DNA from: Methanobrevibacter sp.
GTDB lineage: Archaea > Methanobacteriota > Methanobacteria > Methanobacteriales > Methanobacteriaceae
Assembly: GCF_017410345.1 (NCBI RefSeq)
Contig: NZ_JAFQQZ010000001.1
Location: 1-45,980, forward strand
Direction of reading: 5' to 3'
Length of the DNA: 45,980 nucleotides
Positions within the stretch are counted from its first letter, which is position 1. Every line of letters starts with the position of its first letter. The translations under genes and the position numbers were made by a program. The notes under the pieces were generated by a model. That model worked only from the letters and a program-made list of their open reading frames with translations. It did not search any database and was not told the DNA's origin. Shown one piece after another: positions 1 to 9,959 of this stretch.

Positions 1-102
1 AAAATTCCAAATAATTAAATCAGCACAAATTATTTTGAAAAATAGGATAAAAAAAATAAAAAAGACTAATAAAAAAAGACAATTGAAAATAAAAAGAGAA
101 AT

Positions 103-1224
103 TTATAATTCAATAGGATAAAACTCAGTGTAAGTGGAGTTTCTCTCTAATGGAACTCTTCCCAAGTCATTGACCAATTTAGTTAGGTCTCTGATGCTTG
201 CATTTACACCATCTGGAGCTCCAGAAGCTTCAGACAATTCATCTCCACCTAAAGTTCCGCCTAAGTCATTGGCACCGGCCAACAGTGAGACTTGAGCAAA
301 TCTGAATCCCATCTTAACCCAAGAGACCTGAATGTTCGGAATGATGTCCCCGAACATCAATCTTGCAACTGCATAAAGCTTAAGATCTTGAGTGCCGGTA
401 GCTCCCAAATCCCTTTGTCCCTCAAGGAATATAGGGGAGTATTCATGCATGAATGTCATAGGAATGAATTCATTGAATCCGCCTGTATCAAGCTGAATTT
501 GTCTAAGTATGTCCAAATGCTCCACTCTCTCTTCCAAAGTCTCAACATGGCCATACATCATGGTTGCAGAGCCTGTAATGCCCACTTCCTGAGCAATCTT
601 GATAATGTCAATCCATTCCTGTGTCTTGACTTTCTTAGGACAGATTATCTCTCTTGACCTGTCTGTCAGGATTTCAGCTGCAGTTCCAGGCAATGTGTCC
701 AAACCTGCCTTCTTCAATACCTTAAAGGCATCATCCACAGCCATTTCACTGTTTAATGCAGCATCCCTAATCATTGTAGGTGAAAAACCATGAATCTCCA
801 CATCTGGATAATGTGATTTGAGCAGTTTCAAAAGATGCTCATAATATTCAATTGTAGCATCTTCAAGCACTCCTCCCATCAAGGTAAATTCACGGGCACC
901 GTCACGATAGCCTCCTTCAGCCTTATTTAAAATTCCTTCATCATCCAGCAAATAAGCGTCAGGGTCGTCAGGATCCTTTCCAAAAGCGCAGAATCCACAG
1001 CGAACATGGCAGATGTTTGTGAAATTGATATTGCAGTTATTGATGAAAGTGACCTTATCCCCGACAATCTCTTCCCGGACTGCATCTGCTGCAGCTAAAA
1101 GTGGATAGATTTCTGAACCCTTTAGGTTCATCAGGTAATTTCCATCTTCAACTGAAATAGGCTCATCAAAAGCGCTATCTAAAATCCTTTTAGTTTTTGA
1201 TGCCACATTAATTCTATCGTACAT
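103..1224 (-). CDS. cofH: FO synthase subunit 2 (CofH), F420 biosynthesis
   Basis: Radical SAM enzyme that with CofG makes 7,8-didemethyl-8-hydroxy-5-deazariboflavin (FO), the chromophore of coenzyme F420; CofH joins a tyrosine-derived radical to 5-amino-6-(D-ribitylamino)uracil. The iron-sulfur motif CxxxCxxC is seen as Cys72, Cys76 and Cys79 within NICHVRCGFCAFGK, and the protein is full length for the family at 373 aa. No cofG lies beside it here; arfB, which acts earlier in the same flavin/F420 branch, is about 16 kb away. The ATG start has only a weak Shine-Dalgarno match, and a TATA-like AAGTATATAA about 25 nt upstream suggests a very short leader. It is divergent from nadM. MqnC/MqnE-type relatives are an alternative, but the methanogen setting and the sequence around the motif favour CofH. 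Confidence 0.93.
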   Translation of the reverse strand: MYDRINVASKTKRILDSAFDEPISVEDGNYLMNLKGSEIYPLLAAADAVREEIVGDKVTFINNCNINFTNICHVRCGFCAFGKDPDDPDAYLLDDEGILNKAEGGYRDGAREFTLMGGVLEDATIEYYEHLLKLLKSHYPDVEIHGFSPTMIRDAALNSEMAVDDAFKVLKKAGLDTLPGTAAEILTDRSREIICPKKVKTQEWIDIIKIAQEVGITGSATMMYGHVETLEERVEHLDILRQIQLDTGGFNEFIPMTFMHEYSPIFLEGQRDLGATGTQDLKLYAVARLMFGDIIPNIQVSWVKMGFRFAQVSLLAGANDLGGTLGGDELSEASGAPDGVNASIRDLTKLVNDLGRVPLERNSTYTEFYPIEL

Positions 1225-1244
1225 AATTTTAAATCAGTCTTATA

Positions 1245-1260
1245 TCACTTATATACTTTT
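1245..1260 (-). promoter_or_regulatory. TATA-box promoter of cofH
   Basis: Read on the minus strand, AAAAGTATATAAG lies about 25 nt upstream of the cofH ATG at 1224. At the usual archaeal TATA-to-start distance, transcription would begin only a few bases before the start codon, giving a nearly leaderless mRNA. This fits the lack of a good Shine-Dalgarno site. Called from sequence only. Confidence 0.5.
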
Positions 1261-1354
1261 CTTTTAATGCTTAAATGAATTAATCTAATGGAAATAATTC
1301 GAAACCAAATCAAATGAATCACTAAACTCAAATAATCAAATATTAATATAATAA

Positions 1355-1909
<555 letters not shown>

Positions 1910-2066
1910 TTCCTATTTATTTATCTATTTTTTTGGAATAATTTTATAACAATAGTTATATTTATTAAGAAAAAAATTAAATATATTAATGGAATAAGAC
2001 AAATTAATCTTAAGTATCAAACTTAAACTTATTATTGCTTATTTAATTATTTATTAGGATGATAGA

Positions 2067-2504
2067 ATGGTAATTAAAATTGTAGAAAAAGACGAAGAGT
2101 ACTTTACTATTGGAGACTTAATCGAAGACATAAAGAAATCACAAAGAGTTGATGAAGCGGGAGCCATTTACAGCTTTGAAGGAATCGTAAGAGGAACAGA
2201 AGATGAGAAAACTGTTGACAAGCTCACTTTAAGCCTTCCAGACAAGGAAAAGGGATTGGCTGAAATTGAAGCCATTGTTGAAACCGCTAAAGTCAAGCAT
2301 GGAGTCTTTGAAATAAGCGTTATCCATTATATTGGAGAGTTCTATACTGGAGATCAATTGTTCCTTGTAGTTGTTCTCGGACCTCACAGAGGAGAAACCT
2401 TAGAGGCACTTACTGAAGTTGTGGAAAGGGTCAAGCATGAGATTGACTTTAAGAAGGAAGAGCTTTCCAATAAGGGAACCAAGGTCATAATGGCAGGAGG
2501 ATAA
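2067..2504 (+). CDS. moaE: molybdopterin synthase catalytic subunit MoaE
   Basis: Large subunit of molybdopterin synthase, which with thiocarboxylated MoaD puts the dithiolene sulfurs into precursor Z (cPMP). In methanogens the resulting pyranopterin serves formylmethanofuran and formate dehydrogenases. Evidence is the 145-aa length, the core SFEGIVRGTE near residue 36, GPHRGETLEAL near 105, and two lysines at 123 and 130 with the same spacing of seven as the essential K119 and K126 of E. coli MoaE. No moaD lies next to it. It is preceded by TATA-like AT-rich DNA and followed by a 399-bp gene-free spacer. mobA and the mod transport genes elsewhere in the window belong to the same pathway. Confidence 0.92.
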   Translation: MVIKIVEKDEEYFTIGDLIEDIKKSQRVDEAGAIYSFEGIVRGTEDEKTVDKLTLSLPDKEKGLAEIEAIVETAKVKHGVFEISVIHYIGEFYTGDQLFLVVVLGPHRGETLEALTEVVERVKHEIDFKKEELSNKGTKVIMAGG

Positions 2505-2903
2505 TTATTCTCCCCATTTTACCACCATTTCATTTGTTCACCATATAAAAATAACTATTTTTAATCATAAACTACTTTTTTAAAAAAACTAATTTCAATA
2601 CTAAAGCTATTTTTGAAAATTAAATTTTCTTCCAATTAAAAACAATATTTAAATGAGATTGAAATTTTAAAATAATGAACAATATTGATTTAAATTGGAA
2701 AATTATAATTAAACTAGTAAAAAAATAGGAATAAAAAGCTAAAACTAACCTAATTATTAGAAAACTTTATTAAATAAGTATTTTATAAACTATTATTAAG
2801 TAATTATTGAATATTTGAATTAAAAACCCAAAATAAAGAAAAAAATAAAATAAAGAACAAAGAAAAATTTTTTTAAATTCAAAATATCATAAGAAGTGTT
2901 ATC
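2505..2903. other. 399-bp AT-rich spacer with no gene
   Basis: The region between moaE and the HD-domain gene is extremely AT-rich, with many A and T runs. It has no ORF with a ribosome-binding site and no RNA gene that I can recognise. A TATA-like TTTATAAACTATT near 2782 and a weak AAGAAGTG just before the next ATG may drive the downstream gene. I see nothing else in it. Confidence 0.5.
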
Positions 2904-4121
2904 ATGTCACACCAGAAATTCATCAGAGACAGCATTCATGGAAACTTGCCGCTAAATGAATTTGAAGTGGAGGTATTGGATTACCCTCAAGTTCAAAGAT
3001 TAAGAAGAGTGAAGCAATTGGGATTCATTTCATTGATCTATCCAGGAGCAAATCACTCCCGTTTTGAGCATTCCATCGGAACAATGCATCTAGCATCAAA
3101 GCTTGCCGAACAATTGGAATTGGAAGAGGATGAAAAGGAATTGGTCAGAATGGCAGGTTTGCTCCACGATGCAGGGCATGGCCCGTTCTCACATGTTTCA
3201 GAAGCTGTTTTCGATGTTCCTCATGAGGAATTGACTGGATATATTGTCACAAAGACAAGTTTGGCTGACAAGCTTTCAGAAAGATTTGACACACAAGAGA
3301 TTGTTGACATCATTAACGGAAAGGGTAAGTTAGGCCCAATAATATCTGGCGAACTGGATATGGACCGTATGGATTATCTGATTAGAGACTCACATTATAC
3401 TGGAGTTGCTTATGGTGTTATCGATACTGAAAGAATCATAAGCAATCTAAAGCTGAAAAGGGAATTGATATTGGACATCAAGGGAGTTCAGGCTGCAGAG
3501 GCAGCTCTCACCGCTCGTTATTTGATGTACCCTAGCGTCTATCAGCATCATACAACAAGAATCATAAATGCAATGTTTAGAAGATGCCTAAGACACATGA
3601 TCAGCCAGGATATCATAAACCCTAATGAGATGTACAAATACGATGATTCTGATATGATCAGCATGTGCAGAAGCTCAGAAGGATATTCAAGGGACATCAT
3701 GGAACGAATTGACAACAGAAACCTTTTGAAAGCAGCTAAAACAGAATCAGTGAACAATTTCGAAAGTCCTGAAAAGGTATTCGCAATTGAAAAGGACAAA
3801 TTGCTTAAGGCTGAAGAGGAAATCAGTGAAGACTTCAAATTGGATAGGGATTATGTCATCCTAAGCCTTCCTGAATACCCTAGATTCGATGAGATGAAGA
3901 CATGGGTCTCAGTTGGAGAGAACCTATATCATCTGAATGAAATCTCAAGCATTGTAGGTGCATTGAGCAGTGCAAGATTCAATTATGCAGACATTTGCCT
4001 TTATGTCCCTAAAGAGGAAAAGAACAAATTGAACAGATTGAAATTGGAGAATTACATTGATTTGCCTGAAAAGGTGAATAAGTTTGATACAATACACTTT
4101 GAACAGTCAAAATTATTTTAA
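2904..4121 (+). CDS. HD-domain phosphohydrolase (COG1078, dNTPase-like)
   Basis: Metal-dependent phosphohydrolase of the HD superfamily, related to SAMHD1/Dgt-type deoxynucleoside triphosphohydrolases; the true substrate is not shown by sequence. Metal-binding motifs are visible in order: SRFEHSIG with His56, LLHDAGHGPFSH with the His-Asp pair at 88-89 and His92, and LDMDRMDYL at 151-159. The N-terminal FIRDSIHGNLPL is typical of this COG. The 405-aa length is usual for the group. The C-terminal 200 residues are less conserved and probably regulatory or for oligomerisation. ubiX follows in the same direction after 61 nt. A role in nucleotide pool control is a family-level inference. Confidence 0.85.
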   Translation: MSHQKFIRDSIHGNLPLNEFEVEVLDYPQVQRLRRVKQLGFISLIYPGANHSRFEHSIGTMHLASKLAEQLELEEDEKELVRMAGLLHDAGHGPFSHVSEAVFDVPHEELTGYIVTKTSLADKLSERFDTQEIVDIINGKGKLGPIISGELDMDRMDYLIRDSHYTGVAYGVIDTERIISNLKLKRELILDIKGVQAAEAALTARYLMYPSVYQHHTTRIINAMFRRCLRHMISQDIINPNEMYKYDDSDMISMCRSSEGYSRDIMERIDNRNLLKAAKTESVNNFESPEKVFAIEKDKLLKAEEEISEDFKLDRDYVILSLPEYPRFDEMKTWVSVGENLYHLNEISSIVGALSSARFNYADICLYVPKEEKNKLNRLKLENYIDLPEKVNKFDTIHFEQSKLF

Positions 4122-4182
4122 TTGAAAAAAAATTTAAAAATCAGAAACTTTAATTAATTTTAATATTTTATGAGAGGATACG

Positions 4183-4737
4183 ATGATTTTAATAGCTATT
4201 ACAGGTGCTAGCGGAGTAATCTATGGAGTGGAATTGCTAAAGGCACTTAAGGAATTGAACATTGAAACAGGATTATTGATAAGTGACCCTGCCAAAACAG
4301 TTATGAAATATGAGCTTGATGAGGATATTGAGGAAATCAAGTCATTGGCAGACCACTACTTCGATGCGAATGAGATTGATTCTTCCGTAAACAGCGGCTC
4401 ATTCAAGTTCGATTCATTGGTGATCATACCTTGCTCCATGAAGACAGTCTCTGCAATAGCCAATGGCTATGCATCCAACACAATAAGCAGAGTGGCAGAT
4501 GTGGCACTGAAGGAAAGAAGAGAACTTGTTCTAGTGCCAAGGGAAACTCCTCTAAGGGATGTCCATCTTGGAAACATGCTTAGGATATCCAAAGAGGGAG
4601 GCATCATATTACCTGCAATGCCTGGATTCTATCATGACCCTAAAGACATCAAGGACATGACTGACTTTATTGTGGGAAAGGTATTGGATGTTTTAAGAAT
4701 AGACAATGAGATGTTTAAAAGATGGGAAAAACCTTAA
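4183..4737 (+). CDS. ubiX: flavin prenyltransferase UbiX/Pad1 family
   Basis: Makes prenylated FMN from FMN and dimethylallyl phosphate, the cofactor of UbiD-type decarboxylases. Flavin-binding features are the N-terminal ITGASGVIYGVELLKAL (GASG at residues 8-11), a PCSMKTVSAIANGYASN segment with the conserved serine loop, and the VPRETPL region. The 184-aa length is that of the family. The ATG has a good GAGAGG Shine-Dalgarno. It lies between the HD-domain gene and the CbiT-like gene with 60-70 nt gaps, which could be one transcript or separate ones. No ubiD homolog is in this window. In archaea lacking ubiquinone the partner decarboxylase is another UbiD-family enzyme. Confidence 0.9.
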   Translation: MILIAITGASGVIYGVELLKALKELNIETGLLISDPAKTVMKYELDEDIEEIKSLADHYFDANEIDSSVNSGSFKFDSLVIIPCSMKTVSAIANGYASNTISRVADVALKERRELVLVPRETPLRDVHLGNMLRISKEGGIILPAMPGFYHDPKDIKDMTDFIVGKVLDVLRIDNEMFKRWEKP

Positions 4738-4803
4738 TTTTTATTTTTTAATTTTTTAAAAATCAATTTATTTCTAACTATTTTAATTCAATAGAGTGAA
4801 AAA

Positions 4804-5367
4804 ATGATTAATGACTTTGACTTTATGACCACATGCGATATTTCCGGATTCCTAAAAGAGGAAATCAGATCAATTTTAATATACAAATCAGCTGTTAAGG
4901 ACACAGACATTGTTTTGGACATCAATTGCGGCGTAGGAGAAATATCAACTGAGCTTTCAAATATGGCTGAAAAGGTTTACGCAATCGACGAAAGCCAACA
5001 GGCAATCACCATAAGCCAAGAGAACATCAAAAAGCTTGGGAATATTGATAAAGTTGAACTGATCAATGAGAATGAACTGTCTGCATTGGAAAAAATAGAG
5101 GAATTCGATGTAACCATCTTAAAAGCAAAAAAGGATAATTATAATGAAATTATCGAAAAAGTCCATGAAAAGATCAATTCAAAAGGAAGAATTCTTATTT
5201 TAACAAACTTATTGGATTATGAAGTGGATATTGTAAAAAAACTGGATGAACTGAATTATATTCCACAAATAACCCAAATAAACATCTCAAAAGGACAATT
5301 GCTGTATAAGGGAATAAAATTGGAAAGTCAAAATCCTATGACAATCGTCTATGCTAAAAAAAGATAA
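4804..5367 (+). CDS. cbiT: CbiT-like SAM-dependent methyltransferase (diverged)
   Basis: Resembles cobalt-precorrin-6B C15-methyltransferase/decarboxylase (CbiT) of anaerobic cobalamin synthesis. Matching features are the LKEEIRSI start, VLDINCGVGEIS motif I (residues 37-48), VYAIDESQQAI motif II, a VELINENE segment, and the end (QINISKG ... SQNPMTIVYA), which matches the usual VNISRGK ... ARNPVFII pattern. The first glycine of the SAM-binding DxGxGxG is Asn41 here, and the usual acidic and glycine residues of the middle region are poorly kept, so activity or substrate may differ. Length is 187 aa and the Shine-Dalgarno is GAGTGA. The gene converges on mobA. Another small methyltransferase is the alternative. 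Confidence 0.7.
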   Translation: MINDFDFMTTCDISGFLKEEIRSILIYKSAVKDTDIVLDINCGVGEISTELSNMAEKVYAIDESQQAITISQENIKKLGNIDKVELINENELSALEKIEEFDVTILKAKKDNYNEIIEKVHEKINSKGRILILTNLLDYEVDIVKKLDELNYIPQITQINISKGQLLYKGIKLESQNPMTIVYAKKR

Positions 5368-5417
5368 TTGAAAAATTTTTAAATAAAATTTTACTATTTT
5401 TTATTTATTTTTCAATT
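5366..5417. terminator. bidirectional terminator between the CbiT-like gene and mobA
   Basis: A perfect 10-bp inverted repeat (AATTGAAAAA at 5366-5375 and TTTTTCAATT at 5408-5417) overlaps the stop of the CbiT-like gene and lies between two convergent genes. The loop and flanks are rich in T and A runs on both strands, as expected for archaeal U-tract termination in both directions. Confidence 0.5.
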
Positions 5418-5446
5418 TTTTAAAAAAGATTATTATTTTTATTAAC

Positions 5447-6181
5447 TCATTCTAGACCTAATCCCTCAAGGTCCTCTTTTCTGTTGAAGTTTCTAAAGTC
5501 CTTATCAAACAGTACCTTATTGTCCACTTCTATAAAGCAAGGATTATTAAGACTTCCAATAAATGACTTAACGTAGAGATTATCTTCTTTCAAAAGTTCA
5601 TCAATATTATTCAGATTCTCTTTTTTATAAATGGAATGCAATGGCTCTGAGTTTGCTATCTTCATATCAATGGTCATTTCATCTGCATTCTCAAAGTTGA
5701 ATTCCTCATTATCCTTGAACTTATCCTTATTTGACTTGATATGGAATGGAATGATGGCATCAACATCCAAATCCAAGTTCTCTTCCAATAGGCCAAACAT
5801 GACCTCAATGAAATCTTCACTGATGAAAGGGGAATCGCATGGCAATACAAGTGCATAATCTGTCTTAATATTCTTAAGCCCAGTCATGATTCCTGATATG
5901 GGACCCTTTCCCTTGATTTCATCTTCAAGAAATTCCAGTGAATAGTCAAAATTGTCCTCAATTTCACTTTCACAATACTGGTCAAGTAGTGACTGATAAT
6001 CAGCTATCCTTTTTGAATCATTTAAAACAATTGTAGCATCATTTATTTTATAGTTTAGTCTCTCAAGTATGTGTAAAATCATAGGTTTCTCTTGAATAAT
6101 CATAGATCCCTTATCCTGACCCATTCTTCTACTCATTCCTCCTGATAAAACTATGCAAGAATACAATTTTTGACCATTCAT
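5447..6181 (-). CDS. mobA: molybdenum cofactor guanylyltransferase MobA
   Basis: Attaches GMP from GTP to molybdopterin, giving the guanine dinucleotide form used by DMSO-reductase-family enzymes such as formate and formylmethanofuran dehydrogenases. The nucleotidyltransferase signature LSGGMSRRMGQDKG stands at the N-terminus, followed by GPISG near residue 95 and the metal-binding PCDSPF near 115. Of two in-frame ATGs (6190 and 6181) I prefer 6181, because a GATGAT Shine-Dalgarno-like site precedes it and the signature then starts at the usual distance. The protein is about 244 aa, somewhat longer than bacterial MobA because of an acidic Lys/Asp/Asn-rich stretch near residues 145-165. It fits functionally with moaE and the mod genes in the window. 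Confidence 0.88.
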   Translation of the reverse strand: MNGQKLYSCIVLSGGMSRRMGQDKGSMIIQEKPMILHILERLNYKINDATIVLNDSKRIADYQSLLDQYCESEIEDNFDYSLEFLEDEIKGKGPISGIMTGLKNIKTDYALVLPCDSPFISEDFIEVMFGLLEENLDLDVDAIIPFHIKSNKDKFKDNEEFNFENADEMTIDMKIANSEPLHSIYKKENLNNIDELLKEDNLYVKSFIGSLNNPCFIEVDNKVLFDKDFRNFNRKEDLEGLGLE

Positions 6182-6292
6182 GACTATCATCTTAAGAACA
6201 TTAAATCTTTTGAAGTTGAAAACAATAAAAAAAATAGAAAAATGATTAATTGACTAAATGAAAATCATAGTCAACTAACCCCATGATAGAAA

Positions 6293-7060
6293 CTATTCAT
6301 TAACATGAACATCTGCATCGGTATCAAATGGATTGGTACGGATGGCAAGTGAAATCATGTAAGGATAGTACTTTTTAAGGTATTTCAAGTAATAAACCCA
6401 TTCATATACCAATTTGGAGTAGACTCTCTTGATATCACCATTCAAGTGATTGAAGTCTGCATCCTTGATATCTGAGAACTCCCCTCTGCGGGTAAGCTCC
6501 TCATCCAAATGCATTATAGCAAGCAATAGAGATGAGAATTCATCCTTTTCAAGGAGATTAGGGTTGTTGATGAGGTTTATTAAGAATTCTCTCTTTTCCA
6601 CAAGTATGGAATGGATATTATTCAAGAATTCTTCCCTTTCCTCTGGAGGAATGTCTGCCTTGAAGTCAATTCCATTTTCCTTCAATTCCTTCATCTTATT
6701 GTCATAATCCTTTTCATCCCAGTTTCTGATGTCCTTAAGGCTTTCAGTGTTGATCTTATTCTTATTCACTTTGCTGAACTCTGAAATAAGATCGTATCCA
6801 AGTTCTGAGAAGAAAGTTCCCATAAGCATGTCAATCTTTTCCAAAATGGCTTCATGTTCCTTTTTGCCCATGATTCCTTCAAGCAGGAATCCAACAATCA
6901 ATATGTCGATTGGAATGAAGCCTATATGTTTCCAAAGATATGCAATGATCTCCTCACCATCTCCGAAGATAAGGTATCTTGCCAGAAATATGATGATGGC
7001 TAAAGCGAACATGATTATTGCAAATCTGATCTTCCAACTCCTATCGTTGTTTTCTCTCAT
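6293..7060 (-). CDS. two-helix membrane protein with long cytoplasmic domain, unknown function
   Basis: I do not recognise this 255-aa protein. Two hydrophobic segments near the N-terminus (about residues 12-31 and 45-64) would anchor it as a hairpin in the membrane. The remaining ~190 residues are charged, mostly helical, soluble and probably cytoplasmic, with a helix-rich end (EWVYYLKYLKKYYPYM) before a short acidic tail. The ATG has a clear GGAG Shine-Dalgarno. It is co-directional with mobA, which starts about 110 nt downstream, so co-transcription is possible but not shown. No catalytic motif is visible. Confidence refers to the gene being real. Confidence 0.75.
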   Translation of the reverse strand: MRENNDRSWKIRFAIIMFALAIIIFLARYLIFGDGEEIIAYLWKHIGFIPIDILIVGFLLEGIMGKKEHEAILEKIDMLMGTFFSELGYDLISEFSKVNKNKINTESLKDIRNWDEKDYDNKMKELKENGIDFKADIPPEEREEFLNNIHSILVEKREFLINLINNPNLLEKDEFSSLLLAIMHLDEELTRRGEFSDIKDADFNHLNGDIKRVYSKLVYEWVYYLKYLKKYYPYMISLAIRTNPFDTDADVHVNE

Positions 7061-7261
7061 TTTATAAACTCCAATAAATATTACAAATTATCTAAAAATT
7101 ATAAAATACATTTTAGTAAAATAGCTATTATAAATTTTAATTAATTTATATAGATAGTTTATTCTTTAAATTTAATAAACTATTCGTTTTAAGGAATAAG
7201 AATTAAATCCGTTAAGTAATGGAAGATAAAAAAAGATGAAACTATAAAAAAATTAAAAAAA

Positions 7262-7318
7262 ACTAAAAAAGTAAAAAAAGTAAAAAAAGTTTAGTTAGGA
7301 ATAATTCTCCTAACCAAA
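7262..7318 (-). terminator. hairpin plus spaced U-tracts after guaB
   Basis: On the minus strand, downstream of the guaB stop, a 7-bp hairpin (TCCTAAC at 7308-7314 pairing with GTTAGGA at 7294-7300, extendable past one mismatch) is followed by runs of seven or six T separated by AC (7262-7290). This is a strong intrinsic-type terminator. The same spaced T-run pattern follows the gene at 21311 and ends modC. Confidence 0.7.
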
Positions 7319-7349
7319 GAAAAGATTTTGAATAAATTTTTCAAAAAAC

Positions 7350-8843
7350 TTATTCTAAAGTCGGATAATTAGGACTTTCGTTAGTGATCATCAATTCGTG
7401 TGGGTGTGATTCCTTGATTCCACTTGCTGTAATTCTAACGAAACGAGCGACTTCCTTCATGGTTTGAATGTCACGAGCACCGCAGTAACCCATGGAAGAT
7501 TTCAATCCACCAACCAATTGGAAGACAACTTCAGCTACGGTTCCCTTGTATGGAACTACACCTTCTACACCTTCAGCAACCAATTTTGAATGCTTCATAT
7601 GAGTTCCTTTCTCCAATTCCTGGAAGTACCTGTCAGCTCCACCACCGGAACCTCCGGTCATGGCACCAATGGAACCCATTCCACGATAGGTCTTGTATTT
7701 CCTACCATTCATGGTTACCACATCACCTGGTGATTCCAATGTTCCTGCAAGCAAGTTACCGAGCATTACCACATCTGCACCTGCACCAATTGCCTTGGCG
7801 ATATCACCGGAGAATCTTAAGCCCCCGTCTGCAATTACTGGAACTCCAGCTTCACTTGCAACATCAGCAACTTCAGCGATTGCTGTCACTTGAGGCACAC
7901 CGATACCTGCTACAATACGGGTAGTACAGATGGAACCAGGACCGATACCTACCTTAAGACCATCCGCACCGTGAGCAATCAAGTCTTCTGCAGCTTCACG
8001 GGTTGCAATGTTACCCATGCACAAGTCAGCATCGATATTGTCCTTAATGGTTTCGGCAAATTTTACAACATTCATGTTATGGGCATGTGCACAGTCGATT
8101 GAAATGATGTCTGCTCCCGCTTGGTCTAATGCCATAGCCCTATCCAAATCGAAAGGACCGCAAGCAGCTGCCACCAGGTATTTGCCTTTCTTGTCAAGTG
8201 CAGCATTCGGGTACTGATCTTGATTCAATATATCCTTAATGGTAAGGATACCAACCAAATCACCATCTTCACTGACTACAGGCAATCTTTCAACCTTGTT
8301 TTCATAAGCAATATCCAATGCTTCCTCTGAAGTGATATCCTCCTTAATGGTAACCACTTCAGAAGTCATGATGTCTTTAACTAATTTTTTTGAATCAGAT
8401 TTTAGGAATGGCCTTACATCCCTTTTTGAGATAATTCCAACTATCTTATCGTTTTCCATAACTGGAAGACCACTTACTGATTCATTTTCCATAATGTCTG
8501 AAACGGTTTCAATGGAAGATTCCGGGCTTATTGTCACTACATCACGAACAGTGATGTCAATAGCGCTTTTTACCTTTTTAACCTCTTCCACTTGTGCCTC
8601 TTGAGTGATGTTACGATGAATGACACCGATTCCTCCTTCCTGAGCAAGTGCAATGGCCATATTGGCTTCTGTAACTGTATCCATTGTAGCACTCATAATA
8701 GGAATGTTCAATTGAATGTCTTTAGTTAAGCTGACTTTGGTATCCACATCTTTCGCTTCAATCCAGGAAGCGTTAGGAACCAATAGAAAATCATCATAAG
8801 TATAACCAGGTTTTGCATTATAAATCTTATCTGAGAATTGCAA
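7350..8843 (-). CDS. guaB: IMP dehydrogenase
   Basis: Oxidises IMP to XMP with NAD+, the committed step to GMP. The 497-aa chain has the full layout: N-terminal barrel half ([41 protein letters not shown]), a pair of CBS domains at about residues 95-205, and the catalytic loop [13 protein letters not shown] near residue 305 carrying the cysteine that binds IMP. The flap region follows (GGGADRYFQ) and then the C-terminal MGYCGA. The start is TTG, not ATG: AGGAGG lies eight nt before it and the protein begins exactly at the family start. A hairpin upstream (8902-8935) and a terminator after the gene suggest a single-gene transcript. Confidence 0.96.
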   Translation of the reverse strand: MQFSDKIYNAKPGYTYDDFLLVPNASWIEAKDVDTKVSLTKDIQLNIPIMSATMDTVTEANMAIALAQEGGIGVIHRNITQEAQVEEVKKVKSAIDITVRDVVTISPESSIETVSDIMENESVSGLPVMENDKIVGIISKRDVRPFLKSDSKKLVKDIMTSEVVTIKEDITSEEALDIAYENKVERLPVVSEDGDLVGILTIKDILNQDQYPNAALDKKGKYLVAAACGPFDLDRAMALDQAGADIISIDCAHAHNMNVVKFAETIKDNIDADLCMGNIATREAAEDLIAHGADGLKVGIGPGSICTTRIVAGIGVPQVTAIAEVADVASEAGVPVIADGGLRFSGDIAKAIGAGADVVMLGNLLAGTLESPGDVVTMNGRKYKTYRGMGSIGAMTGGSGGGADRYFQELEKGTHMKHSKLVAEGVEGVVPYKGTVAEVVFQLVGGLKSSMGYCGARDIQTMKEVARFVRITASGIKESHPHELMITNESPNYPTLE

Positions 8844-8901
8844 TCTTTTTTCCTCCTAAAAATTCTAAAAACAAAAAAACATCAAAAATGATTTAAAAAA
8901 A

Positions 8902-8935
8902 ATTATCCTAATTTAATGGATTAAATTAGAATAAT
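8902..8935 (-). terminator. long AT-rich hairpin between mfnB and guaB
   Basis: A 16-bp inverted repeat with one mismatch and a two-base loop (arms 8902-8917 and 8920-8935) lies after the mfnB stop and before the guaB TTG. An A-run on the plus strand, read as a U-run in the minus transcript, follows it. It probably terminates mfnB. Because it lies about 60 nt upstream of guaB, a role in the guaB leader cannot be excluded. Confidence 0.5.
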
Positions 8936-8969
8936 TTATAATAATTAAAAAAATTTAAAAAGTTAAAAA

Positions 8970-8989
8970 AAAACTAAGAATTTAGTTTT
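8970..8989 (-). terminator. small hairpin at the mfnB stop codon
   Basis: An 8-bp perfect stem (AAAACTAA and TTAGTTTT) with a 4-base loop spans the mfnB stop codon and is followed in the minus transcript by a T-rich run. With the larger hairpin at 8902-8935 it forms a two-part 3' end. Confidence 0.4.
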
Positions 8990-9701
8990 CAAAGGATTTC
9001 ACGAGCTCTTTCAATTCAGCTACAGCGGTTCTGTCAATGTGGCCGGTGTTTCTGTCTCCACCTACACAGGCAGCTCCTCTGACACCCACTACATCACAGC
9101 CGATATCATATAATGGCTTCAATTGATCCTTCTTGACGGAACCTGCCAAAGCCACTTTCAATCCATAGCTGTGAGCCTCTTCAGTGAATTTCCTGCAGTC
9201 ATCAATATCCAAGTAATCGAATAATGTATGACCATCCTTAACAGCAGTATCCAACATGGCAATGTCTGCACCGGAGTCTTTTGCTATCTTAGGAATCTCC
9301 CAAGGACTAACAGCCCCGACTCTATGAGCATCTGCATAACCGGAAGCAACAACTGTAGCGTCAGGATTGGTGTCCTTTACAGCTTTGACTACACCTTTCA
9401 TTACTTCCAATCCTTCCTCATAGTTGCTTGGACCATATAATCCTACCTTAATGTAATCTGCACCGGAAACCAATGCGCCCATAGCAGCTAAAGACACGGT
9501 TCCAGGCTTGTATGGAACATCCCCTAAAGTTGCGCTTACAAGCATGTCGCTAGGAGTAAGTTCTCTAATGTCTTTAATTACCCAAGGGAAATTAGCACCT
9601 AAGGAACCTTCCTTAGGATTTTTTACATCCACTATATCTGCTCCACCTTCAATGGATTCAATAGCTTCATCATGATTTATAGGACTAATTAATAAAAGCA
9701 A
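8982..9701 (-). CDS. mfnB: (5-formylfuran-3-yl)methyl phosphate synthase MfnB
   Basis: First enzyme of the furan part of methanofuran: it condenses two molecules of glyceraldehyde 3-phosphate into 4-(hydroxymethyl)-2-furancarboxaldehyde phosphate. It is a TIM-barrel protein acting through a Schiff base. Lys27 ([12 protein letters not shown]) and Lys155 (DTAVKDG) are both present at the numbers reported for the M. jannaschii enzyme, and the 239-aa length agrees. The start is TTG, with GGAGG seven nt upstream; the nearby ATG is out of frame and closes at once. The gene marks the host as a methanogen. No other mfn gene is adjacent. Confidence 0.93.
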   Translation of the reverse strand: MLLLISPINHDEAIESIEGGADIVDVKNPKEGSLGANFPWVIKDIRELTPSDMLVSATLGDVPYKPGTVSLAAMGALVSGADYIKVGLYGPSNYEEGLEVMKGVVKAVKDTNPDATVVASGYADAHRVGAVSPWEIPKIAKDSGADIAMLDTAVKDGHTLFDYLDIDDCRKFTEEAHSYGLKVALAGSVKKDQLKPLYDIGCDVVGVRGAACVGGDRNTGHIDRTAVAELKELVKSFEN

Positions 9702-9959
9702 TCATATTCCTCCAAAATCTATATAACATTTTTAATCTTTTGTAATCTTAATAAATTTTAATCTCCTATCTAAATCTATAATTTGATTTTTTATAATCTT
9801 TTATATCAGTAATAAATACTTAAATATATTAATTATAAACATTTTAGATTATTTATACTTTTATAAATAATTATATAAAAAGGTTTATATTTTTAGATTA
9901 ATTTTAATATTAAGGTTCTATTATTTAAAGTTTTTTATAAAAATAGAAAAAAGAGAAAA

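Noticed and set aside
292-793. Plus-strand ORFs of 121 and 64 aa opposite cofH.
   Set aside because: They are shadows of the cofH coding strand, with no ribosome-binding site and no sensible protein composition.
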